A DNA stretch of 64,000 bases from Parafannyhessea umbonata (GCF_012844235.1 NZ_JABAGR010000001.1:310001-374000); one strand, 5' to 3'; numbered from the stretch's first letter, positions 8,442 through 16,987 are shown. Notes: generated by a model from the sequence alone, not told the origin. Numbers and translations: made by a program.

Positions 8442-9290
8442 ATGGCGTCGCATCAGAGGTTCCGGGTGGCTGCTACGAACTGTGCCTACAGGTTCTACTC
8501 GCTTGAGTACTTCTTCTCCTCCTCCCAAAGGGAGGGCTTCGATGCCGTCGAGCTCTGGTGCGGCCCCATGCACTTCTTTATGGACTATGCTGCAAACGAT
8601 TCCGTGAGTCGCATTGCCGCATTGTCAAAAGAGAGCGGTTTTCCCATCTGCGCCGTCTGCCCCGAGCAAAACAACCCCAAACCCTCGAACGTTGCCGCAC
8701 GTGGAGATGATGCGATTCGGAGAAGTCGGAAGTATTTCAAGCGGGCAATAGACGTGGCGGCGGACTTGGGTGCTGGAATGGTCTCCATTACGTCTGGCTG
8801 GGGATTCCTGGACGAGCCTCGAGAGATGGCATGGGATCGAAGCGTGCGAATGCTGTCGACACTGGGGTCTTATGCCGGCGAGAGGGGCGTGACGCTTGCG
8901 CTTGAGGCGCTTCAGCCGGAGGAGTCAAACCTTTGCAATTGCGTGCGGGACCTTCGGGCGATGCTCGAGGATGTGGGGAGTGCGCACCTCAAGGTGCTAC
9001 TCGACACGGGTGCGATGTGGCGTGCGGGGGAGAGCGTGCGAGACTACATGGACGCATTCGGTAAGGATGTCGTGCATTGTCATTTTACCGATGCGAGAGA
9101 GACGTCTCACCTCGCGTGGGGCGACGGAGTACGGGATATGAGGGGCGATCTTCTCGCCCTTGCGGAAGCCGGTTATTCGGGATGCCTGACGTTTGAAAGT
9201 GTTGACCCACGCTATTTTGTGGATCCAGCCGCTGCGGACCGACAGTCGCTGGCGGCACTAAAGAGGAATCTGGAGGAATTTGATACATGA
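8442..9290 (+). CDS. FrlC-like sugar epimerase/isomerase (TIM barrel)
   Basis: A 282-residue xylose-isomerase-like TIM barrel of the sugar phosphate isomerase/epimerase family, resembling FrlC (fructoselysine 3-epimerase). Metal ligands expected in this fold are visible: Glu in LALEALQPEE, Asp in KVLLDTGAM, His in VVHCHFTDA and Glu in CLTFESVD. It starts 16 bases after the deglycase and its stop overlaps the EIIA start (ATGA at 9287-9290). Because a PTS would deliver an already phosphorylated substrate, this homolog may act on the 6-phosphate form, unlike the E. coli enzyme; that is inference. Confidence 0.75.
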   Translation: MASHQRFRVAATNCAYRFYSLEYFFSSSQREGFDAVELWCGPMHFFMDYAANDSVSRIAALSKESGFPICAVCPEQNNPKPSNVAARGDDAIRRSRKYFKRAIDVAADLGAGMVSITSGWGFLDEPREMAWDRSVRMLSTLGSYAGERGVTLALEALQPEESNLCNCVRDLRAMLEDVGSAHLKVLLDTGAMWRAGESVRDYMDAFGKDVVHCHFTDARETSHLAWGDGVRDMRGDLLALAEAGYSGCLTFESVDPRYFVDPAAADRQSLAALKRNLEEFDT

Positions 9291-9706
9291 GCAGGCAGTA
9301 CATCATCGCTTCTCATGCGCACTTTGCGGAGGGCATCTTTGAGAGTGTGAAGCTCCTGGCGGGCGACCGGGATGACGTGAGGGTGCTGAATGCGTTCGTC
9401 GACGGGAACGACGACGTGGAGGCGGCGTCGAGGAGTCTTGTCGAGTCCATGCCCGACGACGTGGATGTCGTTGTGCTCACCGATCTCATGGGAGGGAGCG
9501 TGAACAACGAGTTCACAAAGCTCATGCTGGCGAGGCCGAATGTCTACCTCGTCACGAACATGAACCTGCCACTCCTGCTCACACTCTTTCTCTCCGATGA
9601 AGATGAGGACACGGAATCCTTGCTGAGGCGGCTTGTCTCGAATGACGAGGTAAGGCCGAGGTTCGTGAATGACGACTCAGCCATCGAAGAAGACGAGGAC
9701 TTCTAG
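9287..9706 (+). CDS. PTS mannose-family EIIA component (Amadori operon)
   Basis: A 139-residue cytoplasmic EIIA of the mannose/fructose/sorbose family. The phosphorylated residue is His10 in IIASHAHFAEG, and the VVVLTDLMGGSVNNEF segment matches the helix after the second strand of the fold. It receives phosphate from HPr and passes it to EIIB. It overlaps the epimerase gene by 4 bases. The C-terminus is a strongly acidic run, AIEEDEDF, outside the fold; similar tails occur on several other proteins of this window. Confidence 0.9.
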   Translation: MSRQYIIASHAHFAEGIFESVKLLAGDRDDVRVLNAFVDGNDDVEAASRSLVESMPDDVDVVVLTDLMGGSVNNEFTKLMLARPNVYLVTNMNLPLLLTLFLSDEDEDTESLLRRLVSNDEVRPRFVNDDSAIEEDEDF

Positions 9707-9735
9707 GCTCACAACTGAAACAAGGGGGTTCGAAC

Positions 9736-10206
9736 ATGATTCTGCTGACCAGGGTTGACCACAGGCTGTTACATGGCCAGGTCGCCGTCTCGTGGGTGCA
9801 GGGTTTGCAGGCAAATTGCATCTTCTGCGTGGGAGACCACGTGGCGAACGATCCCGTTTGGAAAATGACCCTCAAGATGGGCAAGCCAGCGGGATGCAAG
9901 CTCGTGATAAAGGATATGGCCCATGCAATCGAAGCCATCAATTCCGGAGTCACCGACAAGTATCGGATGCTCATCTGCGTGCAGACCATCGCGGAGGCGA
10001 AGCAGCTCATCGACGGATGCCCTCAGATAAAGAGCCTGAACCTCGGAAACACCAAAGGGAGTCCTACGACGCGTGAGGTGGCGCGCCAGGTCTTCCTTGA
10101 GCCAGAGGAGGAGAAGATTATTCGCGAGCTGCTGGACAAGGGGGTGGAGGTGGAGATTCGTCCTCTTGCGGACGATCCGAAGGTTGAAATCCAAGACGTA
10201 CTCTAG
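9736..10206 (+). CDS. PTS mannose-family EIIB component
   Basis: A 156-residue EIIB with phosphorylated His13 in VDHRLLHGQVAVSWV, followed by the ANCIFCVGDHVANDP strand-turn and the LNLGN segment before the C-terminal helix. It transfers phosphate from EIIA to the sugar during transport through EIIC/EIID. It has a GGGGG-type ribosome binding site and sits 30 bases after EIIA. Sequence alone does not fix the sugar; the deglycase and epimerase upstream suggest a sugar-amine. Confidence 0.92.
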   Translation: MILLTRVDHRLLHGQVAVSWVQGLQANCIFCVGDHVANDPVWKMTLKMGKPAGCKLVIKDMAHAIEAINSGVTDKYRMLICVQTIAEAKQLIDGCPQIKSLNLGNTKGSPTTREVARQVFLEPEEEKIIRELLDKGVEVEIRPLADDPKVEIQDVL

Positions 10207-10249
10207 CGGTCGTAAGAATCTCGCAGCAACATTTGATTAGGAGGAGAGC

Positions 10250-11029
10250 ATGCTTGTTAAGGCGATACTGATTTCGCTCGTGGCGGCATTCGCCATGTTT
10301 GATTATCAGCTCGGCACGCTCTACGCGTTCAGACCGATTGTGACCTGCCCGCTCGTAGGTCTCATCCTGGGTAATCTGCCGGCAGGTCTCGCCATTGGCG
10401 CGAGCTTGGAGCTTCTGTTCATGGGAAACATCTCCATTGGAGCCTACGTTCCGCCTGACGAGAAGGTGGGCAGTATCCTTGCGTGCGCCTTTGCCATAAC
10501 GTTGGGCAAGGGTACCGAGGCTGCCCTCGCGCTCGCCATGCCCATCGCAACCATCTCTCTTGCCATCAGCAACGTCATCAATGGCCTCATGCCCGTTATA
10601 GTCGACAAGGCAGACGTTGCGGCGGCGAAGGGCGACCTGAAGGGTGTGTATGCGGCACACTGGGCTATCGGACTCGTCGGGGTGGTAAAGGACGTCCTTC
10701 TCGTCGGATTTGCCTACTACCTGGGCGCCAATGCGGTTCAGGGCATCTTGGACTGGATTCCCTCCTTCATCATGGACGGCTTCGGAATCGCTGCCAACAT
10801 CCTTCCCGCAATGGGCTTCGCAATGCTCGGCCGGCTGGTGCTCAAGCGTGAGGTCATGCCGTTCTTCTTCCTCGGCTTCCTGCTTGCCTCTTACATGAAC
10901 GTGCCATCGCTCGGCGTCGCTCTCATTGCGATCATCATCGGAATCGAGAAGTTTGGCCTTTTGAATCCTCGGGCCAACACCGATAGTCCACAGCTTGCAG
11001 CGGAAGGAGATGATGACGATGACTTCTAA
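10250..11029 (+). CDS. PTS mannose-family EIIC component
   Basis: A 259-residue integral membrane subunit of the mannose/sorbose PTS family, with about seven hydrophobic segments, an early TCPLVGLILGNLPAGL region and the GASLELLFMGNISIGAY motif typical of EIIC-Man. GGAGGAGAG precedes the ATG. It forms the substrate channel with EIID. The C-terminus ends in an acidic tail (EGDDDDDF); the purine-rich codons of that tail also contain the ribosome binding site and start of EIID, so the two genes overlap by 11 bases. Confidence 0.92.
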   Translation: MLVKAILISLVAAFAMFDYQLGTLYAFRPIVTCPLVGLILGNLPAGLAIGASLELLFMGNISIGAYVPPDEKVGSILACAFAITLGKGTEAALALAMPIATISLAISNVINGLMPVIVDKADVAAAKGDLKGVYAAHWAIGLVGVVKDVLLVGFAYYLGANAVQGILDWIPSFIMDGFGIAANILPAMGFAMLGRLVLKREVMPFFFLGFLLASYMNVPSLGVALIAIIIGIEKFGLLNPRANTDSPQLAAEGDDDDDF

Positions 11030-11912
11030 TGAGGCCATGGTTTCGGGACAGGGCGTATCACAGGAGGAGAATCCCTACAAGATTACGAAGAAGGACCTAA
11101 TTAGGTCTTCCCTTAACTTAGGTGCTCTGGGCATGGAGTTCTCCTGGACCTACTACAAGCAGATGAACCTTGCATTCTGCCTGATGGTGGCGGGAATGCT
11201 CAAGAAGATCTATCACGGCAGACCTGATGACTATGCGGCGGCCCTGCATCGCCATGCGGCGTTCTTCAACATCACGGTACAGTTTGCGCCGTTCGTGGGT
11301 GGCATTGCGATGGCAATGGAGGAGCGTGTAGCCCGCGGAGAGATTGAGCCCGAGTCCGTCAACGACGTCAAGGCTGCTCTCATGGGACCGCTCTCCGGCA
11401 TCGGCGACGCAATCTTCCTCACCACGATTCGCGTTATCGCCGCTGCTGTCGGCATCTCGCTCTGTCAAGCGGGCAATGCCGCCGGCCCTATCGTCTTCCT
11501 GCTCATCTACAACATCCCCGCCTTCTGGCTTCGCGTTTGGGGTGTCCAGAAGGGCTATTCGATGGGTGTGAGCTTCCTCGAGAAAGCATCTGAGAACGGG
11601 CTCATGACCAAGGTGATGGCTGCCATTGGCATCGTTGGCGCCATGGTCATCGGTGGCATGACCAAAGATATGTTCTGGGCAACCATTCCCGTGCAGATCG
11701 GCGAGGCAGTAAAGGGCAAGGACCCGACCACCATCCAGAGCGTTCTGGACGGAATCATGCCCGGCATCGTCGGCATGTGCGCCTTCTGGATATACTACTG
11801 GCTTCTCTCCAAGAAGATCAACCCGATGTGGCTCATCCTTGGCACCATGGTGCTCGGTGTAGTCGGTGCGTTCTTCGGTTTCCTGGGATGGAAGTGTCGA
11901 CTCTGTCGCTAG
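11019..11912 (+). CDS. PTS mannose-family EIID component
   Basis: About 297 residues. The family motif ITKKDLIRSSLNLGALGMEFSW opens the protein, followed by HAAFFNITVQFAPFVGG, the AALMGPLSGIGDA loop and C-terminal membrane helices. Three in-frame ATGs lie close together (11010, 11013, 11019); 11019 is chosen for its 9-base spacing from AAGGAG. It completes the second half of the transporter. The last residues read FLGWKCRLCR, with two cysteines, somewhat unusual for the family. A strong terminator follows. Confidence 0.9.
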   Translation: MTSNEAMVSGQGVSQEENPYKITKKDLIRSSLNLGALGMEFSWTYYKQMNLAFCLMVAGMLKKIYHGRPDDYAAALHRHAAFFNITVQFAPFVGGIAMAMEERVARGEIEPESVNDVKAALMGPLSGIGDAIFLTTIRVIAAAVGISLCQAGNAAGPIVFLLIYNIPAFWLRVWGVQKGYSMGVSFLEKASENGLMTKVMAAIGIVGAMVIGGMTKDMFWATIPVQIGEAVKGKDPTTIQSVLDGIMPGIVGMCAFWIYYWLLSKKINPMWLILGTMVLGVVGAFFGFLGWKCRLCR

Positions 11913-11945
11913 CTAGTTGATTATCGTAGCGTATACATAGGACGA

Positions 11946-12001
11946 GAAGGGCTTCCCCGATTGCTGCGAGTGTTCGCGGTGACGGTGGGAAGCCCTTTCT
12001 T
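11946..12001 (+). terminator. Rho-independent terminator of the Amadori PTS operon
   Basis: An 11-bp perfect stem: AAGGGCTTCCC at 11947-11957 pairs with GGGAAGCCCTT at 11987-11997, with a 29-base loop, then TCTTTATAT. It lies 35 bases after the EIID stop. Confidence 0.85.
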
Positions 12002-12065
12002 TATATGCATTTTGAGATGCTGCCTCATGCCGAGGCGGATGGGGTGTCGAGATATTCTCTTCTTT

Positions 12066-13181
12066 CTAGAAGTCCTCTTCTTCGAGTTTCTCTAGGACGA
12101 AGTCGCGCCATCCCGGCAGCTCGAACCCAACCTTGCCGCGTCCGCGTTCCCCAATGACCCCCTTCTCAAGGAGACGCCTTCTGTACTGCGCCGCATAGCC
12201 CGTGCTCTTGCCCATGCGATTGGCGATGTCGGCGGTCAAGCTTACATTCTTGTCTGGAAGCATGGCTTTCACAAAGGCGAGGTCACCATCGGAAAGCTCC
12301 ATGTAGGTGGTCTCCAATATGTTGGACCGCATCTCAAACTGAGCCGCCTCGATGCCGCTCTTAGCGGCGTCGAGGTCAATGCGGCTGCCGTTGCTCTGTG
12401 TCCACATGCGGTATCCCACCAGCTGCATCATGAAGGGGAAGCCGTCGATTGCGCTTGTTGCGGCAAGCAGTGCCTCGTCGGTTATCTGCTTTCCTCCCGC
12501 TTCGATAGTTTCTTTTAGCGCGACGCGGATGTCGCTGTCGGGGATGCGCGTAAGCTGATGGCGAGCCGCTCTTCTGAGGAAGGATATCGACTTGTCGTTA
12601 AGCACACGTGACACCTGGTAGGGAAGACCAGCTGCAAGGAGTGAGATTCTTCTGCCCTCTGCAATGAGGTGCTGGTAGACGGAGGCGAGCTGCACCATCT
12701 CGTCAAATTCGGGCTGAAGTTCGTCGATTGTGATGAGAAGGCCGACGCCGTGTGGCTCCAGCTCGTCCAAAAGCGAGGTTAGGCGAGACCTCCAGTTCTT
12801 GCCCGCTTTATTGCTATCGTCGTACTCCCATCCCAGGGGCGCAACGCCACCGATGCCGATAGAGTTGATTCGTGCCTTCTGCCCCTGCGCAAGAAGGTGC
12901 GAACCTGATCTGGCGGCTTGCTGAAGTATATCTTCGAGCATGCCGGGGACCGATGAGACGCGCGCGGTAATCCACCCACGCTCTTCCGCCTCGTCTGCAA
13001 GAAGGGTAAGGAGCGTAGTCTTACCCGTACCCCTGGCACCGGTGAAGATGGTCGTCAGGTTCGGGTCTCCGGGGCCGTTTACGAACGCGTCTTCGATATT
13101 CTCAATTACGTAGCGACGTCCTGCCATAAAGGGCGGTACTTGTCCGAATCCGGGCGTGAATGGGTTATTGAGAGCGGCCAT
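12066..13181 (-). CDS. AAA ATPase with C-terminal winged helix
   Basis: A 371-residue P-loop ATPase. Walker A is GARGTGKTT near residue 50; Walker B is LLITIDE near residue 150, followed by an arginine-rich FLRRAARHQ region; the C-terminal 80 residues look like a winged helix (SLTADIANRMGKSTGYAAQYRRRLLEKGVI). The ATG at 13181 has GGAGG six bases upstream and is preferred over the start six codons earlier. The architecture resembles STAND/Orc-like ATPases of unknown role. It is transcribed alone, toward the PTS terminator. The last residues (KLEEEDF) form an acidic-hydrophobic tail. Confidence 0.75.
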   Translation of the reverse strand: MAALNNPFTPGFGQVPPFMAGRRYVIENIEDAFVNGPGDPNLTTIFTGARGTGKTTLLTLLADEAEERGWITARVSSVPGMLEDILQQAARSGSHLLAQGQKARINSIGIGGVAPLGWEYDDSNKAGKNWRSRLTSLLDELEPHGVGLLITIDELQPEFDEMVQLASVYQHLIAEGRRISLLAAGLPYQVSRVLNDKSISFLRRAARHQLTRIPDSDIRVALKETIEAGGKQITDEALLAATSAIDGFPFMMQLVGYRMWTQSNGSRIDLDAAKSGIEAAQFEMRSNILETTYMELSDGDLAFVKAMLPDKNVSLTADIANRMGKSTGYAAQYRRRLLEKGVIGERGRGKVGFELPGWRDFVLEKLEEEDF

Positions 13182-13450
13182 GTGTCCTCCCAATCGCAAA
13201 TCTCATAGTGTTTCGGTCTATCTCTATGGTATCCGGTTCCCTTGATTTCTTTTGTAACTTTTGGCAAATTTGGTATTTTTGGTAACGCGTTTACGCAGGT
13301 AGATATGCCTATTTGTCACACCGTTGGCAGTCTGTGGCACGCTGGCGGCCCATCTTGGCCGCTCGCGCGGTCGACGTGCCCCCTGGGGAAACGACGCCCG
13401 ACCTTGGGGTAAGAGGAGAAGTACGAACATCTCAAGGTTTGGAGTTCACC
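13182..13450. promoter_or_regulatory. Divergent AT-rich intergenic region
   Basis: The 269 bases between the ATPase and the PNPOx-fold gene hold an AT-rich core (about 13240-13290) with the repeated element TTTGGTA/TTTTGGTAA. It probably carries the divergent promoters. No binding protein can be named. Confidence 0.35.
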
Positions 13451-13858
13451 ATGGCAGACATCAACGACGTGTTCAGGTTCTTCAAGAGCGAGTCCCCCAC
13501 GTACTTCCTTGCGACGGACGACGGAGGGCAGCCGCGCGTTCGCCCGTTTGGCACGGTCGACCTCTTCGAAGGCAGGCTGTACATCCAGACCGGAAAGAAG
13601 AAGGATGTCTATCAGCAGCTGCTTGCCAACCCCAAGGCAGAGATCTGCGGCGTGAGCGGTGGGGACTGGTGGCGCGTCTCGGGCGAGCTCGTCCCGGACG
13701 ACCGCATGGAGGCGAAGCGCCACATGCTTGACGCCTACCCTTCGCTCCGCAAGATGTATGACGAAAACGATGACAACACCATCGTCCTGTACTTCAAGAA
13801 CGCAACGGCGCGCTTCTGCTCCATGTCGGGAAAGCCCGCCGTGACCGTGGAGTTCTAG
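13451..13858 (+). CDS. Pyridoxamine 5'-phosphate oxidase-fold (flavin-binding) protein
   Basis: A 135-residue split-barrel protein of the PNPOx-like family. The core SPTYFLATDDGGQPRVRPFG, then the LYIQTGKKKDVYQQLLANPKAEICG segment, matches small FMN- or F420-binding members common in anaerobes, where they reduce or store flavins. It is not a classical PdxH, being too short and lacking its C-terminal dimer segment. The start ATG at 13451 has GGAG upstream. It is monocistronic or read through into the next small membrane gene. Confidence 0.8.
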   Translation: MADINDVFRFFKSESPTYFLATDDGGQPRVRPFGTVDLFEGRLYIQTGKKKDVYQQLLANPKAEICGVSGGDWWRVSGELVPDDRMEAKRHMLDAYPSLRKMYDENDDNTIVLYFKNATARFCSMSGKPAVTVEF

Positions 13859-13914
13859 CAACGTTTGATGTGCTTAAGTGCGCTCGTTCTAGGACGATTG
13901 AGCTGGGAGGGAGC

Positions 13915-14289
13915 ATGAGCTCGAAGGGTTCAGACCCGATGGAGGTATTCGTTGGACTGGCGCTTCGCGTGCTGGTAGCGGCCGTGGTGCTCGGCGTGGC
14001 GTTCCAGGTGTGCGAAGCCATGGGTCCCGTTGCCCGGGCAATCGCGTGCGCGTGCGGCGTCGCGGTCATGGTGGCTCTTCCGCTCATGACCGCGCGCACG
14101 CTCCTTGGCAACAACGTGCGACTCGACGGCCGCGCAAGAACATCTCTGGCGGTGCTGTTCGTGACGCTTGCGGTTCCCCTCGTGGCGCTTGGCATGGGTG
14201 GAAACCTCAACGGCGGCAGCGCGGCGGTCATGGTGCTTGTGCCGGAGGTGGCGTTTCTCGCCTCGCTCGGCAACCGTCCCGGCACCTAG
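13915..14289 (+). CDS. Small four-helix membrane protein
   Basis: About 124 residues beginning MSSKGSDPMEVF, with GGGAGGGAGC before the ATG at 13915. Four hydrophobic segments alternate with short charged loops, so this is an integral membrane protein. I do not recognise a family; its size recalls DUF6198/permease-like small proteins of Actinobacteria, without proof. It lies 56 bases after the PNPOx-fold gene in the same direction. Confidence 0.6.
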   Translation: MSSKGSDPMEVFVGLALRVLVAAVVLGVAFQVCEAMGPVARAIACACGVAVMVALPLMTARTLLGNNVRLDGRARTSLAVLFVTLAVPLVALGMGGNLNGGSAAVMVLVPEVAFLASLGNRPGT

Positions 14290-14363
14290 CTCTCTTGCTT
14301 GTGCAGCAGCGGTATCTATTTGCATGCCATGAGCGGTATGGAGCCGAGCTTGTAAACCATGCC

Positions 14364-14664
14364 ATGCAAACGAAAGAGCCAATCCATCAGGCGCGTCGGG
14401 GCTACAAAAGCGTGGTGCTTCTAGATGCGGAGGCGGTCGAGAAACGTCTCCGCATCCTGCAGACATTCCCGGAGTTGGGATGTCCATTCGATTAGGAGTT
14501 TCCTTTCGCAGCGCCTGACCATGAGGCCTTGGTCACGGTTGCGGACCACAAGGGAATCTACTACACGGTCTTCCTTAGTCACGATGAAACACGTGGTTGC
14601 CATCGAGTGGATTCGAGACGTGTGCATGGATCCCATGGCAAAGGTTGTTTCTGGCGACAGCTGA
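14364..14664 (+). pseudogene. Decayed ParE/RelE-family toxin
   Basis: A broken toxin gene. The first frame reads MQTKEPIHQARRGYKSVVLL and then LRILQTFPELGCPFD, ending in TAG at 14493-14495. The same frame continues after the stop with EFPFAAPDHEALVTVADH and KGIYYTVFLSHDE, which matches the middle of ParE toxins. The usual C-terminal 'VFAIEDQRRDP' element is found in another frame as HVVAIEWIRDVCMDP, up to a stop at 14664. So at least one nonsense mutation and one frameshift (near 14585) have inactivated it. No antitoxin gene is visible upstream. Confidence 0.6.
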
Positions 14665-14732
14665 TTCCAGACATGACAAAGGTTCGCGCCCGGTGGGTGT
14701 GACGTGCTACGGTCATGGCTTCCTTATTGACA

Positions 14733-14761
14733 ATACTGTATATATACGATATATACAGTAT
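14733..14761. promoter_or_regulatory. YtrA-type GntR operator palindrome
   Basis: A perfect 13-bp inverted repeat, ATACTGTATATAT at 14733-14745 and ATATATACAGTAT at 14749-14761, with a 3-base spacer. A TTGACA hexamer at 14728-14733 abuts it, so it would cover a promoter. It lies 83 bases before the GntR gene and is probably its autoregulatory site. Confidence 0.75.
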
Positions 14762-14843
14762 ACCCGCATGAGCACAGCGGCCTCTGCCCTGATGGACCGC
14801 GTGGGAGCTCGGGCGGAAGCTTCGTGAAGGAGGGGAGGCGCGC

Positions 14844-15221
14844 GTGCAGATTGTCATATCGAACTCTTCGGACAAGCCGATCTACGAGCAGGTGGCGTCG
14901 CAGGTTCGCGCACTCATCATGTCTGGTGAGCTTGTGGCCGGCCAACAGCTGCCGTCAATCCGTGCGCTGGCGGCAGAGCTGCGCATAAGCGCAATCACCA
15001 CAAAGCGTGCGTACGCGGACCTTGAGGCCCAGGGGTTCATCTGCACCGTGCCTGGCAAGGGGAGTTACGTGGCGGGGGACAACCTTGAGCTGCTGCGCGA
15101 GGAACGCCTGCGGCAGGTTGAGGCGTCGCTCGCGAAGGCCGTGGAGGACGCGCGCCTGGCGGGCATCGGGAGGGAAGAGCTGCACGAGATGCTCGACCTC
15201 GAGCTGGAGGAGGAACGATGA
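14844..15221 (+). CDS. GntR-family regulator, YtrA subfamily
   Basis: A 125-residue regulator with the winged helix SDKPIYEQVASQVRALIMSG, then QLPSIRALAAELRIS and the FICTVPGKGSYV wing, followed only by a short helical dimerisation tail, as in YtrA proteins. The GTG start at 14844 has AAGGAGGGGAGG upstream. Its stop overlaps the ABC ATPase start (ATGA 15218-15221). YtrA-type regulators typically control the ABC exporter encoded with them, and the palindrome upstream fits autoregulation. Confidence 0.88.
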   Translation: MQIVISNSSDKPIYEQVASQVRALIMSGELVAGQQLPSIRALAAELRISAITTKRAYADLEAQGFICTVPGKGSYVAGDNLELLREERLRQVEASLAKAVEDARLAGIGREELHEMLDLELEEER

Positions 15222-16216
15222 GCGCGGTAACGAAGGAACGCGAGGCGACCATGGCGCGTCCGTATCGCACCATGGAGCCGTCCGACGAACCCACGGCGTT
15301 GGAGCTGCGCCACGTTGCAAAGAGCTTTGACGACTTTGCCGTGCGGGACGTCTGTCTCTCGGTTCCCTGCGGCTCTGTCGTGGGACTCGTGGGAAGAAAC
15401 GGTGCCGGCAAGACGACGCTCATGCGCCTGGCACTTGGCACGGCGAGGCCTGACAGGGGCTCTGTTGCGCTGTTTGGACAAGACGTCACCGCGGCTGGGC
15501 AGGAGGCGCACGCTCGGGCGCGCATGCGCACGGCAACGGTCGCGTCCGTATGCCCGTATCCCGGCTATCTTACGATTGGCGAAGTCGCGACCGTGTACGC
15601 GTTTTCGTACCCGACGTTCGACCACGCCGCGTTCGAGGCGCTTCTCGACCGCATGGACATCATGCACCAACCCGAGGGCGTGCATCGGCCGGTCTCGGCG
15701 GGGTTGCGCGTGGGCGACCTCTCGCGCGGGCAAGGCATGAAGCTGCAGCTTGCGGCATGTCTTGCCACGGGTGCGGACCTGCTGGTACTGGACGAGCCCA
15801 CGGCTGGCCTTGACCCCATCGTTCGCGACGAGCTGCTGCAGATGCTGCGCGAGCACATGGCCACGCACCCGGATTGCTCCGTGTTGGTGTCGTCTCACAT
15901 CACGGGCGATTTGGAGCGCCTGGCAGATTACATCGTGATTGTGGATGAGGGGCAGGTAATCCTTTCGGCCGAGAAGGACGAGCTTACCGACGTGATGGGC
16001 GTGGCGCGGCTGCTGCCCGCCCAACTGGAGCGCGTGCTGGACGAGGGGATTGTGCCGCGCGGGGAACTGCGCGTGTGCGAAGACGGGCTTGCCGGTGCGA
16101 GCGAGGTGCTGGTGCCCGACCGTGCTGCGTTCGTTCGCGCGTACCCCGACATGGTGTGCGACCGTGCTGCGATAGAGGACGTGATGCGGCTGGTCGTCCT
16201 GGGAAGGAGCCTGTGA
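15218..16216 (+). CDS. ABC transporter ATP-binding protein (YtrB/BcrA type)
   Basis: A 332-residue ATPase. Walker A is GRNGAGKTT near residue 60, the signature is the divergent LSRGQGMKLQLA, and Walker B is LLVLDEPTAGLDP with the VSSHI switch His. About 25 residues precede the ABC fold and a regulatory tail follows. It pairs with the permease at 16216 (stop-start overlap TGATG) and is under the YtrA-type regulator, a layout often linked to export of peptides or response to cell-wall stress. Substrate unknown. Confidence 0.85.
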   Translation: MSAVTKEREATMARPYRTMEPSDEPTALELRHVAKSFDDFAVRDVCLSVPCGSVVGLVGRNGAGKTTLMRLALGTARPDRGSVALFGQDVTAAGQEAHARARMRTATVASVCPYPGYLTIGEVATVYAFSYPTFDHAAFEALLDRMDIMHQPEGVHRPVSAGLRVGDLSRGQGMKLQLAACLATGADLLVLDEPTAGLDPIVRDELLQMLREHMATHPDCSVLVSSHITGDLERLADYIVIVDEGQVILSAEKDELTDVMGVARLLPAQLERVLDEGIVPRGELRVCEDGLAGASEVLVPDRAAFVRAYPDMVCDRAAIEDVMRLVVLGRSL

Positions 16217-16941
16217 TGAGCAAGGCGTATCTGTACTGTGACTGGTGCTACATGAGGTCAAACCTTCGCGCCAGCCTCAAGTCCATGTTGCTGGTGATGC
16301 TGATTGTGTCGGTACCGGTGGTCCTGGGATCCGCAGACGGCGTTCGTAACCTTGACGCCACCATGCTCGTGAACACGTTCGCGTGCATGGCGCCGGGAAG
16401 TCTGGCGGTAGGCGGCATGACGGGGCTCTTCTACGCGGATGAGGCCGACGGCTGGCAAGAGGCCCGGCTGTGCCTGCCCGCAACGCGGGCGCAGCTGGTG
16501 GGTTCGCGCTTTCTGCTGGCTGCGGTACTGGTGCCGGCAGCCACGCTTGCTGGTGCACTCGTAGGTGTGGCGGTTACGGCCCTCACGCGCCTTGCACCGC
16601 AGGCGTTTGGCACGTGGCGCCTGAGCTCGGACCTTGTGGTGGGCGTGTGCCTTGATGCGATGGTCATGCTTGTGGTAACGGGCTTCCAGATGGCGGTCTA
16701 CTTCGCCATGGGCGCGCGCCGTGGCCGTGTTATGGGGCTTGTGCCTGCGCTTATGGTGGTGGGCGCGCTAGTGGGGCTTACGGGATCCGGCGTCGCCATG
16801 ATGGATGCGAGCGGTGGCCCCGCCATGCCCAGCCCATTTGCCACGGCGCTGTTTGTACTGGCGTGGCTTGCGGGGAGCGTTGGTGCGTACCTGCTGGCGC
16901 TTGTGGTGGCGCGTCGCGCGTTCGCCCGTCGCGAACTGTAG
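16216..16941 (+). CDS. ABC-2 type membrane protein (exporter permease)
   Basis: A 241-residue protein with about six hydrophobic segments, no signal peptide, beginning MSKAYLYCDWCYMRSNL. It resembles the ABC-2 membrane proteins that partner YtrB-like ATPases, with no recognisable motif of a specific substrate. It overlaps the ATPase gene by one base and is the last gene of the three-gene unit. A hairpin lies at 16988-17012. Confidence 0.75.
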   Translation: MSKAYLYCDWCYMRSNLRASLKSMLLVMLIVSVPVVLGSADGVRNLDATMLVNTFACMAPGSLAVGGMTGLFYADEADGWQEARLCLPATRAQLVGSRFLLAAVLVPAATLAGALVGVAVTALTRLAPQAFGTWRLSSDLVVGVCLDAMVMLVVTGFQMAVYFAMGARRGRVMGLVPALMVVGALVGLTGSGVAMMDASGGPAMPSPFATALFVLAWLAGSVGAYLLALVVARRAFARREL

Positions 16942-16987
16942 GCGGGTCCAACTCCGCCTGACATTACCCTCGCGCGCATGCAAGAAA

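Noticed and set aside
14300-14843. An intact gene between the small membrane protein and the YtrA-type regulator
   Set aside because: All candidate frames are interrupted or antisense to the ParE remnant, and no start with a ribosome binding site is supported.
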